NCBI RefSeq assembly: GCF_008477545.1 | Contig: NZ_VORA01000005.1 | Span: 1-64,000 of the forward strand | Direction: 5' to 3' | DNA length: 64,000 nt | Source of the DNA: Roseibium aestuarii | Lineage (GTDB): Bacteria; Pseudomonadota; Alphaproteobacteria; Rhizobiales; Stappiaceae | Part shown: piece after piece, positions 28,723-37,815 of the stretch | Numbering within the stretch: the first letter of the stretch is position 1 | How the letters are laid out: each line of letters opens with the position of its first letter | Program-made: the position numbers and the translations under genes | The notes under the pieces: generated by a model | What the model was told of the DNA's origin: nothing | What the model saw: only the letters and a program-made list of their open reading frames with translations | The model's database searches: none

Positions 28723-30642
28723 ATGAACGCTAATTTTCGCAACTTCGCCCTCTGGGTGATCATCGCCTTCCTGCTGTTTGCTCTCTTCCAGCTCTTCCAG
28801 AGCCCGGGGCAGCGCAGCGCGAACGATGAGGTGCCCTTCTCCCAGTTCATGGATCAGGTTGAACGGGGAGAGGTCAAGGAAGTCACCATCCAGGGGCAGC
28901 AGATCACCGGCGCCTATGTCAGTGGTCGTCCGTTCCAGTCCTACGCTCCCGGCAACGCCCAGTTCGTGGAAACGCTGCGGACGAAGGATGTGGTGGTCAA
29001 CGCCCGTCCGCCGTCAGACAATTTCTCCCTCGTCGGCGCTCTGATCTCCTGGCTGCCGATGCTGATCATCCTCGGCATCTGGATCTTCGTGATGCGCCAG
29101 ATGCAGGGCTCCGGCGGCAAGGCCATGGGCTTCGGCAAGTCCAAGGCCAAACTTCTGACCGAAGCGCATGGCCGCGTGACCTTCGAGGACGTGGCCGGCA
29201 TCGACGAAGCCAAGGAAGACCTGCAGGAGATCGTGGAATTCCTGCGTGATCCGCAGAAGTTCCAGCGCCTCGGCGGCCGCATTCCGCGCGGCGTGCTTCT
29301 CGTCGGCCCTCCGGGTACCGGCAAGACGCTGACGGCCCGTGCCGTGGCTGGTGAAGCCAACGTTCCCTTCTTCACCATCTCCGGTTCCGATTTCGTCGAA
29401 ATGTTCGTCGGTGTGGGTGCGTCCCGTGTCCGTGACATGTTCGAACAGGCCAAGAAGAACGCGCCCTGCATCATCTTCATCGATGAAATCGACGCGGTCG
29501 GTCGCCATCGTGGCGCCGGTCTCGGCGGTGGCAACGACGAGCGCGAACAGACCCTCAACCAGCTGCTGGTGGAGATGGACGGGTTCGAGCCGAACGAAGG
29601 CATCATCATCATCGCGGCGACCAACCGTCCTGACGTTCTGGACCCGGCTCTTCTGCGTCCGGGCCGTTTCGACCGTCAGATCGTGGTGCCGAACCCGGAC
29701 ATCACCGGTCGCGAGAAGATCCTCAAGGTTCACATGCGCAAGGTTCCGCTGGCACCGGATGTCAACGTGAAGACCCTTGCCCGCGGCACCCCGGGCTTCT
29801 CCGGCGCCGACCTGATGAACCTCGTCAACGAAGCTGCCCTTCTGGCCGCCCGCCGCTCCAAGCGTCTGGTCACCATGCAGGAGTTCGAGGACGCCAAGGA
29901 CAAGGTGATGATGGGCGCCGAGCGCCGCACCCTCGTCATGTCCGAAGAGGAAAAGAAGCTCACCGCCTATCACGAGGCCGGCCATGCCCTGGTCGCCCTG
30001 CATCAGGCTGCGTCCGATCCGATCCACAAGGCCACCATCATCCCGCGCGGCCGCGCCCTGGGCATGGTGATGCGCCTGCCGGAAAAGGACCAGGTGTCTC
30101 TCACCCGCGCCAAGTGCAAGGCCGACCTTGCGGTGGCCATGGGTGGCCGCGTCGCCGAGGAAATGATCTTCGGCTACGAGAAGGTGACCTCCGGCGCGAC
30201 TGGCGACATCCAGATGGCCACGAAGCTGGCGCGTGCCATGGCGACCCAGTTCGGCATGTCCGACAAGCTCGGCCCGCTGCTCTATGGCGAGAACCAGGAA
30301 GAGGTCTTCCTCGGTCACTCGGTTGCCAAGAACCAGCACGTCTCGGACGAAACCCAGAAGATGGTCGACGCGGAGATCAAGTCCTTCGTCAATCAGGGCT
30401 ATGAGACCGCGAAGAAGATCCTGACCGAGAACGAGGAAGAGCTGCATGTCATCGCCCGCGGGCTTCTGGAATACGAGACGCTCTCCGGTGACGAGATCAA
30501 GAACCTGCTCGAAGGCAAGCCGCCGGTGCGCGACAGCGACGACGACCAGCCGGTAGGCCGTTCCTCCGCCGTTCCCTCTGCCGGCGTCAAGCGCGGCGGC
30601 GACGAGGCCCCCGGCGGCATGTCGCCCCAGCCGCAGGCCTGA
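28723..30642 (+). CDS. ftsH: ATP-dependent zinc metalloprotease FtsH
   Basis: The 639-residue membrane protease has two membrane helices (about 7-25 and 103-123), an AAA+ domain with Walker A GPPGTGKT (about 194-201), Walker [10 protein letters not shown] and the SRH motif, and the zinc site HEAGH (about 417-421). It degrades misassembled membrane proteins and unstable regulators such as sigma-32. RpoH is encoded in this window. A strong terminator follows. Confidence 0.97.
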   Translation: MNANFRNFALWVIIAFLLFALFQLFQSPGQRSANDEVPFSQFMDQVERGEVKEVTIQGQQITGAYVSGRPFQSYAPGNAQFVETLRTKDVVVNARPPSDNFSLVGALISWLPMLIILGIWIFVMRQMQGSGGKAMGFGKSKAKLLTEAHGRVTFEDVAGIDEAKEDLQEIVEFLRDPQKFQRLGGRIPRGVLLVGPPGTGKTLTARAVAGEANVPFFTISGSDFVEMFVGVGASRVRDMFEQAKKNAPCIIFIDEIDAVGRHRGAGLGGGNDEREQTLNQLLVEMDGFEPNEGIIIIAATNRPDVLDPALLRPGRFDRQIVVPNPDITGREKILKVHMRKVPLAPDVNVKTLARGTPGFSGADLMNLVNEAALLAARRSKRLVTMQEFEDAKDKVMMGAERRTLVMSEEEKKLTAYHEAGHALVALHQAASDPIHKATIIPRGRALGMVMRLPEKDQVSLTRAKCKADLAVAMGGRVAEEMIFGYEKVTSGATGDIQMATKLARAMATQFGMSDKLGPLLYGENQEEVFLGHSVAKNQHVSDETQKMVDAEIKSFVNQGYETAKKILTENEEELHVIARGLLEYETLSGDEIKNLLEGKPPVRDSDDDQPVGRSSAVPSAGVKRGGDEAPGGMSPQPQA

Positions 30643-30670
30643 CGGAACAAGGGTCCGATCCGATCGATCA

Positions 30671-30697
30671 AGGGGCGCCTCCGGGCGCCCCTTTTTC
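30671..30697 (+). terminator. Intrinsic terminator of ftsH
   Basis: A perfect 9-bp GC-rich stem (30671-30679 with 30684-30692) with a TCCG loop is followed by a T run. Confidence 0.92.
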
Positions 30698-30848
30698 ATG
30701 GGAGAGCGGGGCTTCGTGCTGCTCCTTTCCGCATCGGCAGTTTTCCGTAACACTTGATCACAATTTTTGAACCTTCTGCTGGCAAGACTTGCGTTAAAAG
30801 ACACTGAACGCAGATCATCCGACCAGATTTCGAGAGCATCGAACACCC

Positions 30849-32192
30849 ATGCGCAAGTTCTTCGGAACCGACGGCATCAGAGGCCGTGCCAACACCCCGC
30901 CCATGACCGCCGAACTGGCCCTCAAGGTGGGCATGGCTGCCGGCCTGTCCTTCAAGAATGGCGGTCACCGTCACCGGGTGGTGATCGGCAAGGACACGCG
31001 CCTGTCCGGCTACATGCTGGAAAATGCGCTGGTCGCCGGGTTCACCTCGGTGGGGATGGATGTCTTCCTGCTCGGCCCGATGCCGACGCCGTCGGTCGCC
31101 ATGCTGACCCGCTCGCTTCGGGCGGATCTCGGCGTCATGATTTCCGCCAGCCACAATCCCTTCTATGACAACGGCATCAAGTTCTTCGGGCCGGACGGGT
31201 TCAAGCTCAGCGATGCGATCGAGCTGGAAATCGAGAGCCTGCTGGAAAGCGATCTCGCGCCGCGGCTTGCCGCCTCCCAGGAGCTGGGTCGGGCCAAGCG
31301 CATCGAAGGTGCTCAGCAGCGCTACATCGAATTCGCCAAGCGCACCCTGCCGCGCGAAATGAGCCTCGAAGGCCTGCGGGTCGTGCTCGATTGCGCCAAT
31401 GGCGCGGCCTACAAGGTGGCGCCGGAGGCCCTGTGGGAACTCGGCGCCGATGTGGTGACCATGGGCGTCACCCCGGACGGGTTCAACATCAACAAGGATT
31501 GCGGTTCGACCGCGCCGGAAGCCCTGTCGCGCAAGGTGCATGAAGTGCGCGCCGACATCGGCATCGCGCTGGACGGGGATGCGGATCGGGTCATCATCGT
31601 CGACGAGAACGGTCAGGTGATTGATGGCGACCAGCTCATGGCCGTCGTCGCCCAGTCCTGGCAGTCCGCCGGGCGCCTGTCCCAGCCGGGCATCGTCGCC
31701 ACCGTCATGTCGAACCTCGGGCTCGAGCGCTACCTTGGCGATCTCGGCCTGTCGCTGGCCCGCACCAAGGTGGGCGACCGCTATGTGGTCGAGCACATGC
31801 GCAGCCACGGCTTCAACGTGGGCGGCGAGCAGTCCGGCCACATCGTCCTGTCCGATTTCGCGACCACGGGTGACGGGCTGATCGCGGCCCTGCAGGTGCT
31901 GGCTTGCGTCAAGGACCAGAACCGTCCGGTGTCCGAGGTCTGCCGCCGCTTCGATCCGGTGCCGCAGCTCCTGAAGAACGTGCGCTACGCGGGCGGTTCG
32001 CCGCTCGAAACCCAGCCGGTGAAGGAAGCGATCCGGGAAGGGGAGGACCGTCTGGGCACCTCCGGTCGTCTGGTCATCCGGGCGTCGGGCACGGAGCCGC
32101 TGATCCGCGTCATGGCCGAAGGGGACGATGAGACCCTGGTGCACAAGGTGGTCAACGACATCGCCGAAGTGGTCGCACGCTCCGCTGCGTGA
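30849..32192 (+). CDS. glmM: Phosphoglucosamine mutase
   Basis: The 447-residue protein begins [11 protein letters not shown] and has the catalytic phosphoserine motif [15 protein letters not shown] (Ser near 100), the metal loop [16 protein letters not shown] and the phosphate-binding [12 protein letters not shown]. It converts glucosamine-6-phosphate to glucosamine-1-phosphate for UDP-GlcNAc. The gene following ftsH is a common bacterial arrangement. Confidence 0.97.
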   Translation: MRKFFGTDGIRGRANTPPMTAELALKVGMAAGLSFKNGGHRHRVVIGKDTRLSGYMLENALVAGFTSVGMDVFLLGPMPTPSVAMLTRSLRADLGVMISASHNPFYDNGIKFFGPDGFKLSDAIELEIESLLESDLAPRLAASQELGRAKRIEGAQQRYIEFAKRTLPREMSLEGLRVVLDCANGAAYKVAPEALWELGADVVTMGVTPDGFNINKDCGSTAPEALSRKVHEVRADIGIALDGDADRVIIVDENGQVIDGDQLMAVVAQSWQSAGRLSQPGIVATVMSNLGLERYLGDLGLSLARTKVGDRYVVEHMRSHGFNVGGEQSGHIVLSDFATTGDGLIAALQVLACVKDQNRPVSEVCRRFDPVPQLLKNVRYAGGSPLETQPVKEAIREGEDRLGTSGRLVIRASGTEPLIRVMAEGDDETLVHKVVNDIAEVVARSAA

Positions 32193-32222
32193 AATCCTCG
32201 CCTTCCTCTTGGAAATTTCAGT

Positions 32223-32267
32223 CTCCCGCCTGTCGTCTTGCAAAATGACAGGCGGGAGTTCTTTTTT
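32223..32267 (+). terminator. Intrinsic terminator of glmM
   Basis: A perfect 12-bp stem (32223-32234 with 32247-32258) is followed by TTCTTTTTT. Confidence 0.95.
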
Positions 32268-32286
32268 GTTAATTTTGGATTTACCT

Positions 32287-32302
32287 TTAACTCTTCATTA
32301 AC
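32287..32302 (+). promoter_or_regulatory. CtrA-type box upstream of the outer-membrane protein gene
   Basis: TTAA (32287-32290), N7, TTAAC (32298-32302): a perfect match to the CtrA consensus, within a very AT-rich promoter region (32260-32350). Confidence 0.7.
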
Positions 32303-32329
32303 GTAAAAAATCTCGGTTAAGAAATACGG

Positions 32330-32344
32330 TTAAGTCGAGATTAA
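32330..32344 (+). promoter_or_regulatory. Second CtrA-type box upstream of the outer-membrane protein gene
   Basis: TTAA (32330-32333), N7, TTAA (32341-32344). A further TTAA lies 13 bases before it (32317). Two correctly spaced boxes in one promoter make CtrA control likely. Confidence 0.6.
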
Positions 32345-32422
32345 TTATTTTTGACCATGGTGATCTCATCTCAATCGAGGCTGCGATGTCTTGCGCGGGC
32401 CTTTTTCATTAGGGACGAGGAC

Positions 32423-33223
32423 ATGGGACAATTCTTCAAGCGCCTGTCGATGGCTGTCGTCGCCGTTGCCTGCGCGACCTCCGCATTTGCTGCCGACCTG
32501 CCTGAGCCGGTCATCGAACATGTTCCGCAGATCCCGGCCGTGGGCGGCTGGTACCTGCGCGGCGACATCGGCTACAAGGTCTATGGTGATCCGTCGGGCA
32601 GCTTCCGCGATGGGGTCATCGGTGACCTGCGCTATGTGCGCGAGAGCATGGACGATGCGGTGAACATCGGCGTCGGTGTCGGCTACCGCTTCAACGAGTA
32701 TTTCCGCTCCGATCTGACGGTTGACTACGAGACCCCGTCGAGCGCCAAGGGTTATGCCTTCTGCGGGCTCTGCACGGGTAACCTGTCGACCGAAGGTGCG
32801 GATATCGACGTCTGGACCGTGATGTTCAACGGCTACGTCGATCTGGGCACCTGGTACAACATCACGCCTTATGTCGGTGCCGGTATCGGTGCTTCCTATG
32901 TGCGTGCCTCCAACGCCTATTCGATCAACCCGGGTTCCACCGGCACGGTCAACTACTCCGGCACCAACGGTGAGTGGAACCTGGCCTGGGCGCTCATGGC
33001 CGGTGCGGCCTATGACATCAACCCGAACTGGACCATCGACGCGGGCTATCAGTACCGCAATCTCGGCATGGCCAAGACCGTGCGTCACACGGGCGTCGGC
33101 ACCGGCGGAACCCGCGCGAAGTGGGACGATCTGGTGGCCCACGAGGTTCGTCTCGGCCTGCGCTACAACTTCGGCGGTGCGCCGGTCTATTACGCGCCGC
33201 AGGCGATCAGCAGCAATTTCTGA
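32423..33223 (+). CDS. Outer-membrane beta-barrel protein (Omp25-like family)
   Basis: The protein has 266 residues from the ATG at 32423, preceded by AGGGACGAGG. A signal peptide (1-23, ending SAFA) leads into alternating strands with many aromatic residues, typical of an eight-stranded barrel: GWYLRGDIGYKVYG, VNIGVGVGYRFNEYFRSDLTVDYE, YVDLGTWYNITPYVGAGIGASYV and the C-terminal EVRLGLRYNFGG. Such proteins stabilise the outer membrane in Hyphomicrobiales. The promoter carries two CtrA-type boxes. The two cysteines in FCGLC are unusual in this class. Confidence 0.85.
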   Translation: MGQFFKRLSMAVVAVACATSAFAADLPEPVIEHVPQIPAVGGWYLRGDIGYKVYGDPSGSFRDGVIGDLRYVRESMDDAVNIGVGVGYRFNEYFRSDLTVDYETPSSAKGYAFCGLCTGNLSTEGADIDVWTVMFNGYVDLGTWYNITPYVGAGIGASYVRASNAYSINPGSTGTVNYSGTNGEWNLAWALMAGAAYDINPNWTIDAGYQYRNLGMAKTVRHTGVGTGGTRAKWDDLVAHEVRLGLRYNFGGAPVYYAPQAISSNF

Positions 33224-33250
33224 TCCGCATCCCCGCGGAGATGCTCGAAG

Positions 33251-33279
33251 AAGGCCGGCCTTGCGCCGGCCTTTTTTGT
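33251..33279 (+). terminator. Intrinsic terminator of the outer-membrane protein gene
   Basis: A perfect 9-bp stem (33251-33259 with 33265-33273) is followed by TTTTG. Confidence 0.92.
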
Positions 33280-33294
33280 GCTGGGGGACAATGT

Positions 33295-33389
33295 TCCCGT
33301 GTTCGTGGCCGGGTTGGCGGTGTTCGGCCATTGACGGCGGCACGGGAGGGGAATATCGGGATCAGGGTCCGTGGCAACGGACCCTTTTT
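33295..33389 (+). promoter_or_regulatory. Candidate serC leader with terminator-like hairpin
   Basis: Just before serC lies a perfect 8-bp hairpin (33365-33372 with 33377-33384, GGCA loop) followed by five T, 20 bases from the start codon. Upstream, CCCGTG (33296-33301) can pair with CACGGG (33341-33346) around an inner TGGCC/GGCCA stem. A serC RNA motif with a terminator-like hairpin is known in Alphaproteobacteria; assignment to that family is inference. Confidence 0.5.
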
Positions 33390-33409
33390 GCGTCTTCAAG
33401 GGGTAATCG

Positions 33410-34582
33410 ATGACCGCCGCTTGCACCAAGCCTTCCCTTCGTCCCGCCAACCCGAACTTCTCGTCCGGCCCCTGCTCCAAGCGTCCGGGCTGGTCTCTGG
33501 AGGCGCTGGCGGATGCGCCGCTCGGCCGGTCCCATCGGGCCCCGGTCGGCAAGGTGAAGCTGGAAGAGGCGATCAACCGGACCCGTGAGGTGCTTCAGGT
33601 GCCGTCCGATTATCGCATCGGCATCGTGCCCGCTTCGGACACCGGCGCGGTGGAGATGGCCCTGTGGTCGCTGTTGGGCGCGCGCCCGGTCGACATGGTC
33701 GCCTGGGAGAGTTTCGGCGCGACCTGGGTTTCCGATGTCCTGTCCCAGCTGAGGCTGGATGGCACCCGCCGGATCGAGGCTCCCTATGGTGAGCTGCCGG
33801 ATCTCGGCCAGATCGATTTCTCCCATGACGTGGTCTTCACCTGGAACGGCACGACCTCGGGCGTGCGCGTGCCGAATGGCGACTGGATCCCGGCGGACCG
33901 GGACGGCCTGACCATCTGCGATGCGACCTCTGCCGCCTTCGCGCAGGATCTCGCCTTCGAAAAGCTCGATGTGGTGACCTTCTCCTGGCAGAAGGCGCTT
34001 GGCGGGGAGGCGGCTCACGGCATGCTGATCCTGAGCCCGCGTGCGGTCGAGCGTCTGGAGAGCTACAAGCCGGCCTGGCCGATGCCGAAGATCTTCCGCC
34101 TGACCAAGGGCGGCAAGCTGATCGAGGGCATCTTCGAGGGCGAAACTATCAACACGCCCTCCATGCTCTGCGTGGAGGACTATCTCGATGCGCTGAAGTG
34201 GGCGCAGGAGATCGGTGGCCTCAAGGCCCTGTGCGGCCGGGCAGACGCTAACCTCGCCATCATTTCCGACTGGGTCGTCAGCCGCGACTGGATCGAGTTC
34301 CTGGCGGTCGATCCGGCCACCCGGTCGAACACTTCGGTCTGCCTGCGGGTGGTGGATCCGGCGATCACGGCTCTCGACGAGAAGGCCCAGGCAGGCTTTG
34401 CCAAGCGCATGGCCGCCCTCCTCGACAAGGAAGGCGTTGCCCATGACATCGGCAGCTACCGGGATGCGCCGGCGGGTCTGCGGATCTGGACCGGGGCCAC
34501 GGTTCAGGCGGCCGATGTGGAAGCCCTCATGCCCTGGCTCGACTGGGCCTATGCGGAGGCGCGCAACGGCCTCGGTCTCTGA
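33410..34582 (+). CDS. serC: Phosphoserine aminotransferase
   Basis: The 390-residue PLP enzyme belongs to the SerC subgroup of Rhizobium and Methanosarcina type: [13 protein letters not shown] at the N-terminus, [26 protein letters not shown] and the PLP lysine in [10 protein letters not shown]. It converts 3-phosphohydroxypyruvate to phosphoserine. serA, its usual neighbour, does not follow here; a dispersed repeat and a minus-strand gene come next. Confidence 0.95.
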   Translation: MTAACTKPSLRPANPNFSSGPCSKRPGWSLEALADAPLGRSHRAPVGKVKLEEAINRTREVLQVPSDYRIGIVPASDTGAVEMALWSLLGARPVDMVAWESFGATWVSDVLSQLRLDGTRRIEAPYGELPDLGQIDFSHDVVFTWNGTTSGVRVPNGDWIPADRDGLTICDATSAAFAQDLAFEKLDVVTFSWQKALGGEAAHGMLILSPRAVERLESYKPAWPMPKIFRLTKGGKLIEGIFEGETINTPSMLCVEDYLDALKWAQEIGGLKALCGRADANLAIISDWVVSRDWIEFLAVDPATRSNTSVCLRVVDPAITALDEKAQAGFAKRMAALLDKEGVAHDIGSYRDAPAGLRIWTGATVQAADVEALMPWLDWAYAEARNGLGL

Positions 34583-34660
34583 GGGCGCCGCACACACGTT
34601 GATTTCTCGGGAAGGGGTGGCCTCGTGCCGCCCCTCCGCACGGGCCCTCTCTCCTTCGTC

Positions 34661-34763
34661 GTCCTCGGGCTTGACCCGAGGATCCAGTACTCCCCGGCCT
34701 GTGTTTTCAGAAAAGTTGGACGCCTCAGCCGGTTACTGGACCCCTGCCTTCGCAGGGGTGACG
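34661..34763. repeat. Dispersed palindromic intergenic repeat, copy 2
   Basis: Same architecture as 51-148: CTCGGG-CTTGA-CCCGAG (34664-34680), GATCCAGTA, the shared core CCTCAGCCGGTTACTGGA, and a CCCCTGC/GCAGGGG hairpin (34741-34758) followed by TGACG. It lies in the 316-base gap between serC and the EamA gene (convergent), which holds no other feature. Stem changes are compensated on both arms (CCCGGG to CTCGGG/CCCGAG; CCCTGC to CCCCTGC/GCAGGGG). Confidence 0.8.
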
Positions 34764-34898
34764 AGACGATCAGCAGTGCCAGGATCTAAGGGTGTTGCGT
34801 CGGTGCGCCACCGCACTCTCCTCCGTCCTTGCAGCCCTTGCTGCTGCAATCCATGTGGTGACCTCTCCGCAAACGCTCCGCCCTGCGACAAGGCGGCC

Positions 34899-35807
34899 TC
34901 AGGCACCTAAGGACGTGGGGACAGGTGTCTTCCGGGTGAAGAGCCGGCCGTCGAGGACGACCAGTCCGGCCAACAGCAGCCCGAGGCCGCCGGTCTGCGT
35001 GAGCGTCAGGCTTTCGCCCAGCAACAGCGCGCCCAGGATCACGGCCACGGCCGGAACGATCATGGTGACGACAGAGGCGTTGGTTGCGCCGGCGCTGGCC
35101 AGAACCCGGAAGAACAGCAGATAGGCGAAGGCGGTTGCGATCAGGGCGAGGGCGAGCACGCAGCCCCAGGCGGTCAGGGAGGTTTCCAGGGGCGTCCAGG
35201 ACAGCCCGCTGATCAGCGCCACCGGTGCCATGATCACGGTCGAGGCCGTCATCTGTCCCGTGGCGGTGACGAGAGGCGGCATGCCCCGGAACCGGCGCCC
35301 CCAGGAGGCGCTGAGGCCATAGGACACGGCCGCTCCAAGACAAGCCAGCTGCGCCCAGACCGGATCATGGGCAAGACCCGTCAGGCTGGAGGAGAGCAGC
35401 ACGGCAATGCCCCCGAGCCCGACGAGCACGCCGGCGATTCGGTGCAGGCGGACCGGCTCGTGCCCAAGCCACAGCGCGGCGACGAGAAAGGCGAAGATCG
35501 GGGTCGTGGCGTTCAGGATCGAGGCGAGGGAGGCGGAGATCGCCGTCTGACCGAGGAAGAGGAGCGAGAAGGGGATGGCGTTGTTCAGCAGGCCCATCAC
35601 GGCAAAGTCGCGCAGGGTCCTGCGGTCGGTGGGAAAGCGCAGACCCCGGGCGCGCAGCACCAGATGGAGAACGGCGCCGGCCAGCAGGACGCGCAGGAAG
35701 ACAAGCACCAGAGGCGGGATTTCCGCCACGGCGACCTTCGCGACGACGAAAGAGCCGCCCCAGATGGAGCCAAGGAAAAGAAGCATTAGCCAGTTGAGCA
35801 GGGACAT
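34899..35807 (-). CDS. EamA/DMT-family transporter
   Basis: This 302-residue protein has ten hydrophobic segments in two five-helix EamA repeats: LLFLGSIWGGSFVVAKVA and FLRVLLAGAVLH in the first, AAVSYGLSASWGRRF and LALIATAFAYLLFFRVL in the second. The family exports amino acids or metabolites; the substrate is unknown. GGAGAGGA lies before the ATG at 35807. Another in-frame ATG seven codons upstream is possible. Confidence 0.88.
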   Translation of the reverse strand: MSLLNWLMLLFLGSIWGGSFVVAKVAVAEIPPLVLVFLRVLLAGAVLHLVLRARGLRFPTDRRTLRDFAVMGLLNNAIPFSLLFLGQTAISASLASILNATTPIFAFLVAALWLGHEPVRLHRIAGVLVGLGGIAVLLSSSLTGLAHDPVWAQLACLGAAVSYGLSASWGRRFRGMPPLVTATGQMTASTVIMAPVALISGLSWTPLETSLTAWGCVLALALIATAFAYLLFFRVLASAGATNASVVTMIVPAVAVILGALLLGESLTLTQTGGLGLLLAGLVVLDGRLFTRKTPVPTSLGA

Positions 35808-36202
35808 CCGGGTCCTCTCCGGGGACATGAGGCAGGTCGTGGTCGGACGGTTTGCCGGACGACGCAAAGGCTCTATCAGGACGCGGGGCCCAAGGACACC
35901 CGAAAGACGAGCCGCGCGTGGGGACTTGGCAGTCCTGTCAGGGGTGCGCGGCGGGGCATGCCGAACCGGCCCCGACCCTGTGCCGCCCATGCGCCGCCTT
36001 GCGCGGGAGGCTCGTTCCGCAGCCCTGCGCAAAAGGGGGGGGAACCGGCGCAGGAAAATCGCGGTTTTGGGCTCGCATGTTGGGGGGCGAGTGGCTATAG
36101 TCCGCCGCGTTTGCCGTGGGTCTTCGGGCTCTGCGGCTGTCTGTATTCGCGCCCCTCGTCATGCCGGGGCGCAGGTTGCCGTTTCAGGAGGGCATAAAGT
36201 CC
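35808..36202. other. Divergent region between the EamA gene and purA
   Basis: No gene is supported in these 395 bases. They contain an unusual run of eight G (36035-36042), and a perfect 7-bp hairpin (36149-36155 with 36166-36172) in the likely purA leader, 31 bases before the start codon. Confidence 0.45.
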
Positions 36203-37492
36203 ATGGCCAATGTGGTTGTTGTCGGGTCTCAGTGGGGGGATGAAGGCAAAGGCAAGATTGTCGACTGGTTGTCGGAACAGGCCGATGTCATCGTTCGCTT
36301 CCAGGGCGGACACAACGCCGGTCACACGCTGGTGATCGACGGCACGAGCTACAAGCTCTCCCTGCTGCCGTCGGGCGTCGTGCGTGGCAAGATGTCGGTG
36401 ATCGGCAACGGCGTGGTCCTCGACCCGCATGCCTTTGTCGCCGAAGTCGAGAAGCTGAAGGCTCAGGGCGTCGTCGTGACCCCGGAAAACCTGCGCATTG
36501 CCGAGAACGTCACCCTGATCCTGTCGCTGCACCGTGAGCTGGACGCGCTTCGCGAAAACTCCAGCACGGGCACCAAGATCGGCACCACCAAGCGTGGCAT
36601 CGGCCCGGCTTACGAAGACAAGGTCGGCCGCCGGTCGATCCGCCTGATGGACCTGAAGAACCTGGACACCCTGCGCGGCAAGGTGGAGCGCCTGCTGGCT
36701 CACCACAACGCCCTGCGTCGCGGTCTCGATCAGGAAGAAGTCTCTGCGGACGTGATCTACGAAGAGCTGACCAGCGTCGCCGATCAGGTTCTGCCCTTCA
36801 TGGATTCCGTGTGGAAGCTGCTGGACGGCGAGCGCAAGGATGGCAAGCGGATCCTGTTCGAAGGCGCCCAGGGCGCGCTTCTGGACATCGACCACGGCAC
36901 CTATCCCTTCGTGACCTCGTCCAACACGGTGGCCGGTCAGGCCGCCTCGGGCAGCGGCCTCGGCCCGACCGCCATCGACTATGTGCTCGGCATCACCAAG
37001 GCCTACACCACCCGCGTGGGCGAAGGTCCGTTCCCGACCGAGCAGCAGAATGAAGTCGGTGACTTCCTCGGCACCCGCGGTCACGAATTCGGCACCGTCA
37101 CGGGCCGCAAGCGCCGCTGCGGCTGGTTCGATGCGGTTCTGGTGCGCCAGACGGTCTGCACCTCGGGCATCAGCGGCATTGCCCTGACCAAGCTGGACGT
37201 GCTCGACGGCCTGGACGAGATCAAGATCTGCGTCGCCTATGAACTGGACGGCGAGCGAATCGATTACCTGCCGGCCTCCCAAGGCGCGCAGGAGCGGGTG
37301 AAGCCGATCTACGAGACCCTTCCCGGCTGGAAGGAATCCACAGAGGGCGCACGCTCCTGGGCCGATCTGCCGGCACAGGCGATCAAGTATGTCCGTCAGG
37401 TGGAAGAACTGATCGGGGCTCCGGTGGCTCTGCTCTCCACCAGCCCGGAACGGGAAGACACCATCCTGGTGCAGAACCCCTTCCAGGACTAA
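36203..37492 (+). CDS. purA: Adenylosuccinate synthetase
   Basis: The 429-residue enzyme is read from the ATG at 36203, preceded by CAGGAGGG. Motifs: [20 protein letters not shown] (GTP/IMP loop), [46 protein letters not shown] and [10 protein letters not shown]. It joins IMP and aspartate with GTP in AMP synthesis. The length is standard. Confidence 0.97.
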   Translation: MANVVVVGSQWGDEGKGKIVDWLSEQADVIVRFQGGHNAGHTLVIDGTSYKLSLLPSGVVRGKMSVIGNGVVLDPHAFVAEVEKLKAQGVVVTPENLRIAENVTLILSLHRELDALRENSSTGTKIGTTKRGIGPAYEDKVGRRSIRLMDLKNLDTLRGKVERLLAHHNALRRGLDQEEVSADVIYEELTSVADQVLPFMDSVWKLLDGERKDGKRILFEGAQGALLDIDHGTYPFVTSSNTVAGQAASGSGLGPTAIDYVLGITKAYTTRVGEGPFPTEQQNEVGDFLGTRGHEFGTVTGRKRRCGWFDAVLVRQTVCTSGISGIALTKLDVLDGLDEIKICVAYELDGERIDYLPASQGAQERVKPIYETLPGWKESTEGARSWADLPAQAIKYVRQVEELIGAPVALLSTSPEREDTILVQNPFQD

Positions 37493-37547
37493 CTCCTTAT
37501 AATAAAACGGGATCTGGCCGCGTTTGGCGGTCGGCTCCCGGCTCTTT

Positions 37548-37580
37548 CGGCGGCTTCGGATCTGCGGGGCCGCCGTTTTT
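37548..37580 (+). terminator. Intrinsic terminator of purA
   Basis: A perfect 7-bp stem CGGCGGC/GCCGCCG (37548-37554 with 37569-37575) is followed by five T. The rest of the 323-base purA-to-next-gene gap shows no other feature. Confidence 0.85.
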
Positions 37581-37815
37581 GTCTGTGCCGCAAGGGCAGT
37601 TTGCGTCTTGCTGGCAACGAATTGGCGCTTTCGGGGTTCTCACGACTCATGCCAAGCTTTCCCGGTTTCCGTTCCGGCGTCACAGTCGCGGACAGGTTTC
37701 AAAGGGCCTCGTGCAAACAAGGGGTTCGCCTGGAAGTTAACTTGGTATAAGCCTTGATGAACATGACAGGACTTGATCCGGCGCAGCAGACGGACTTGAG
37801 TCAACGGGCGGGAAG

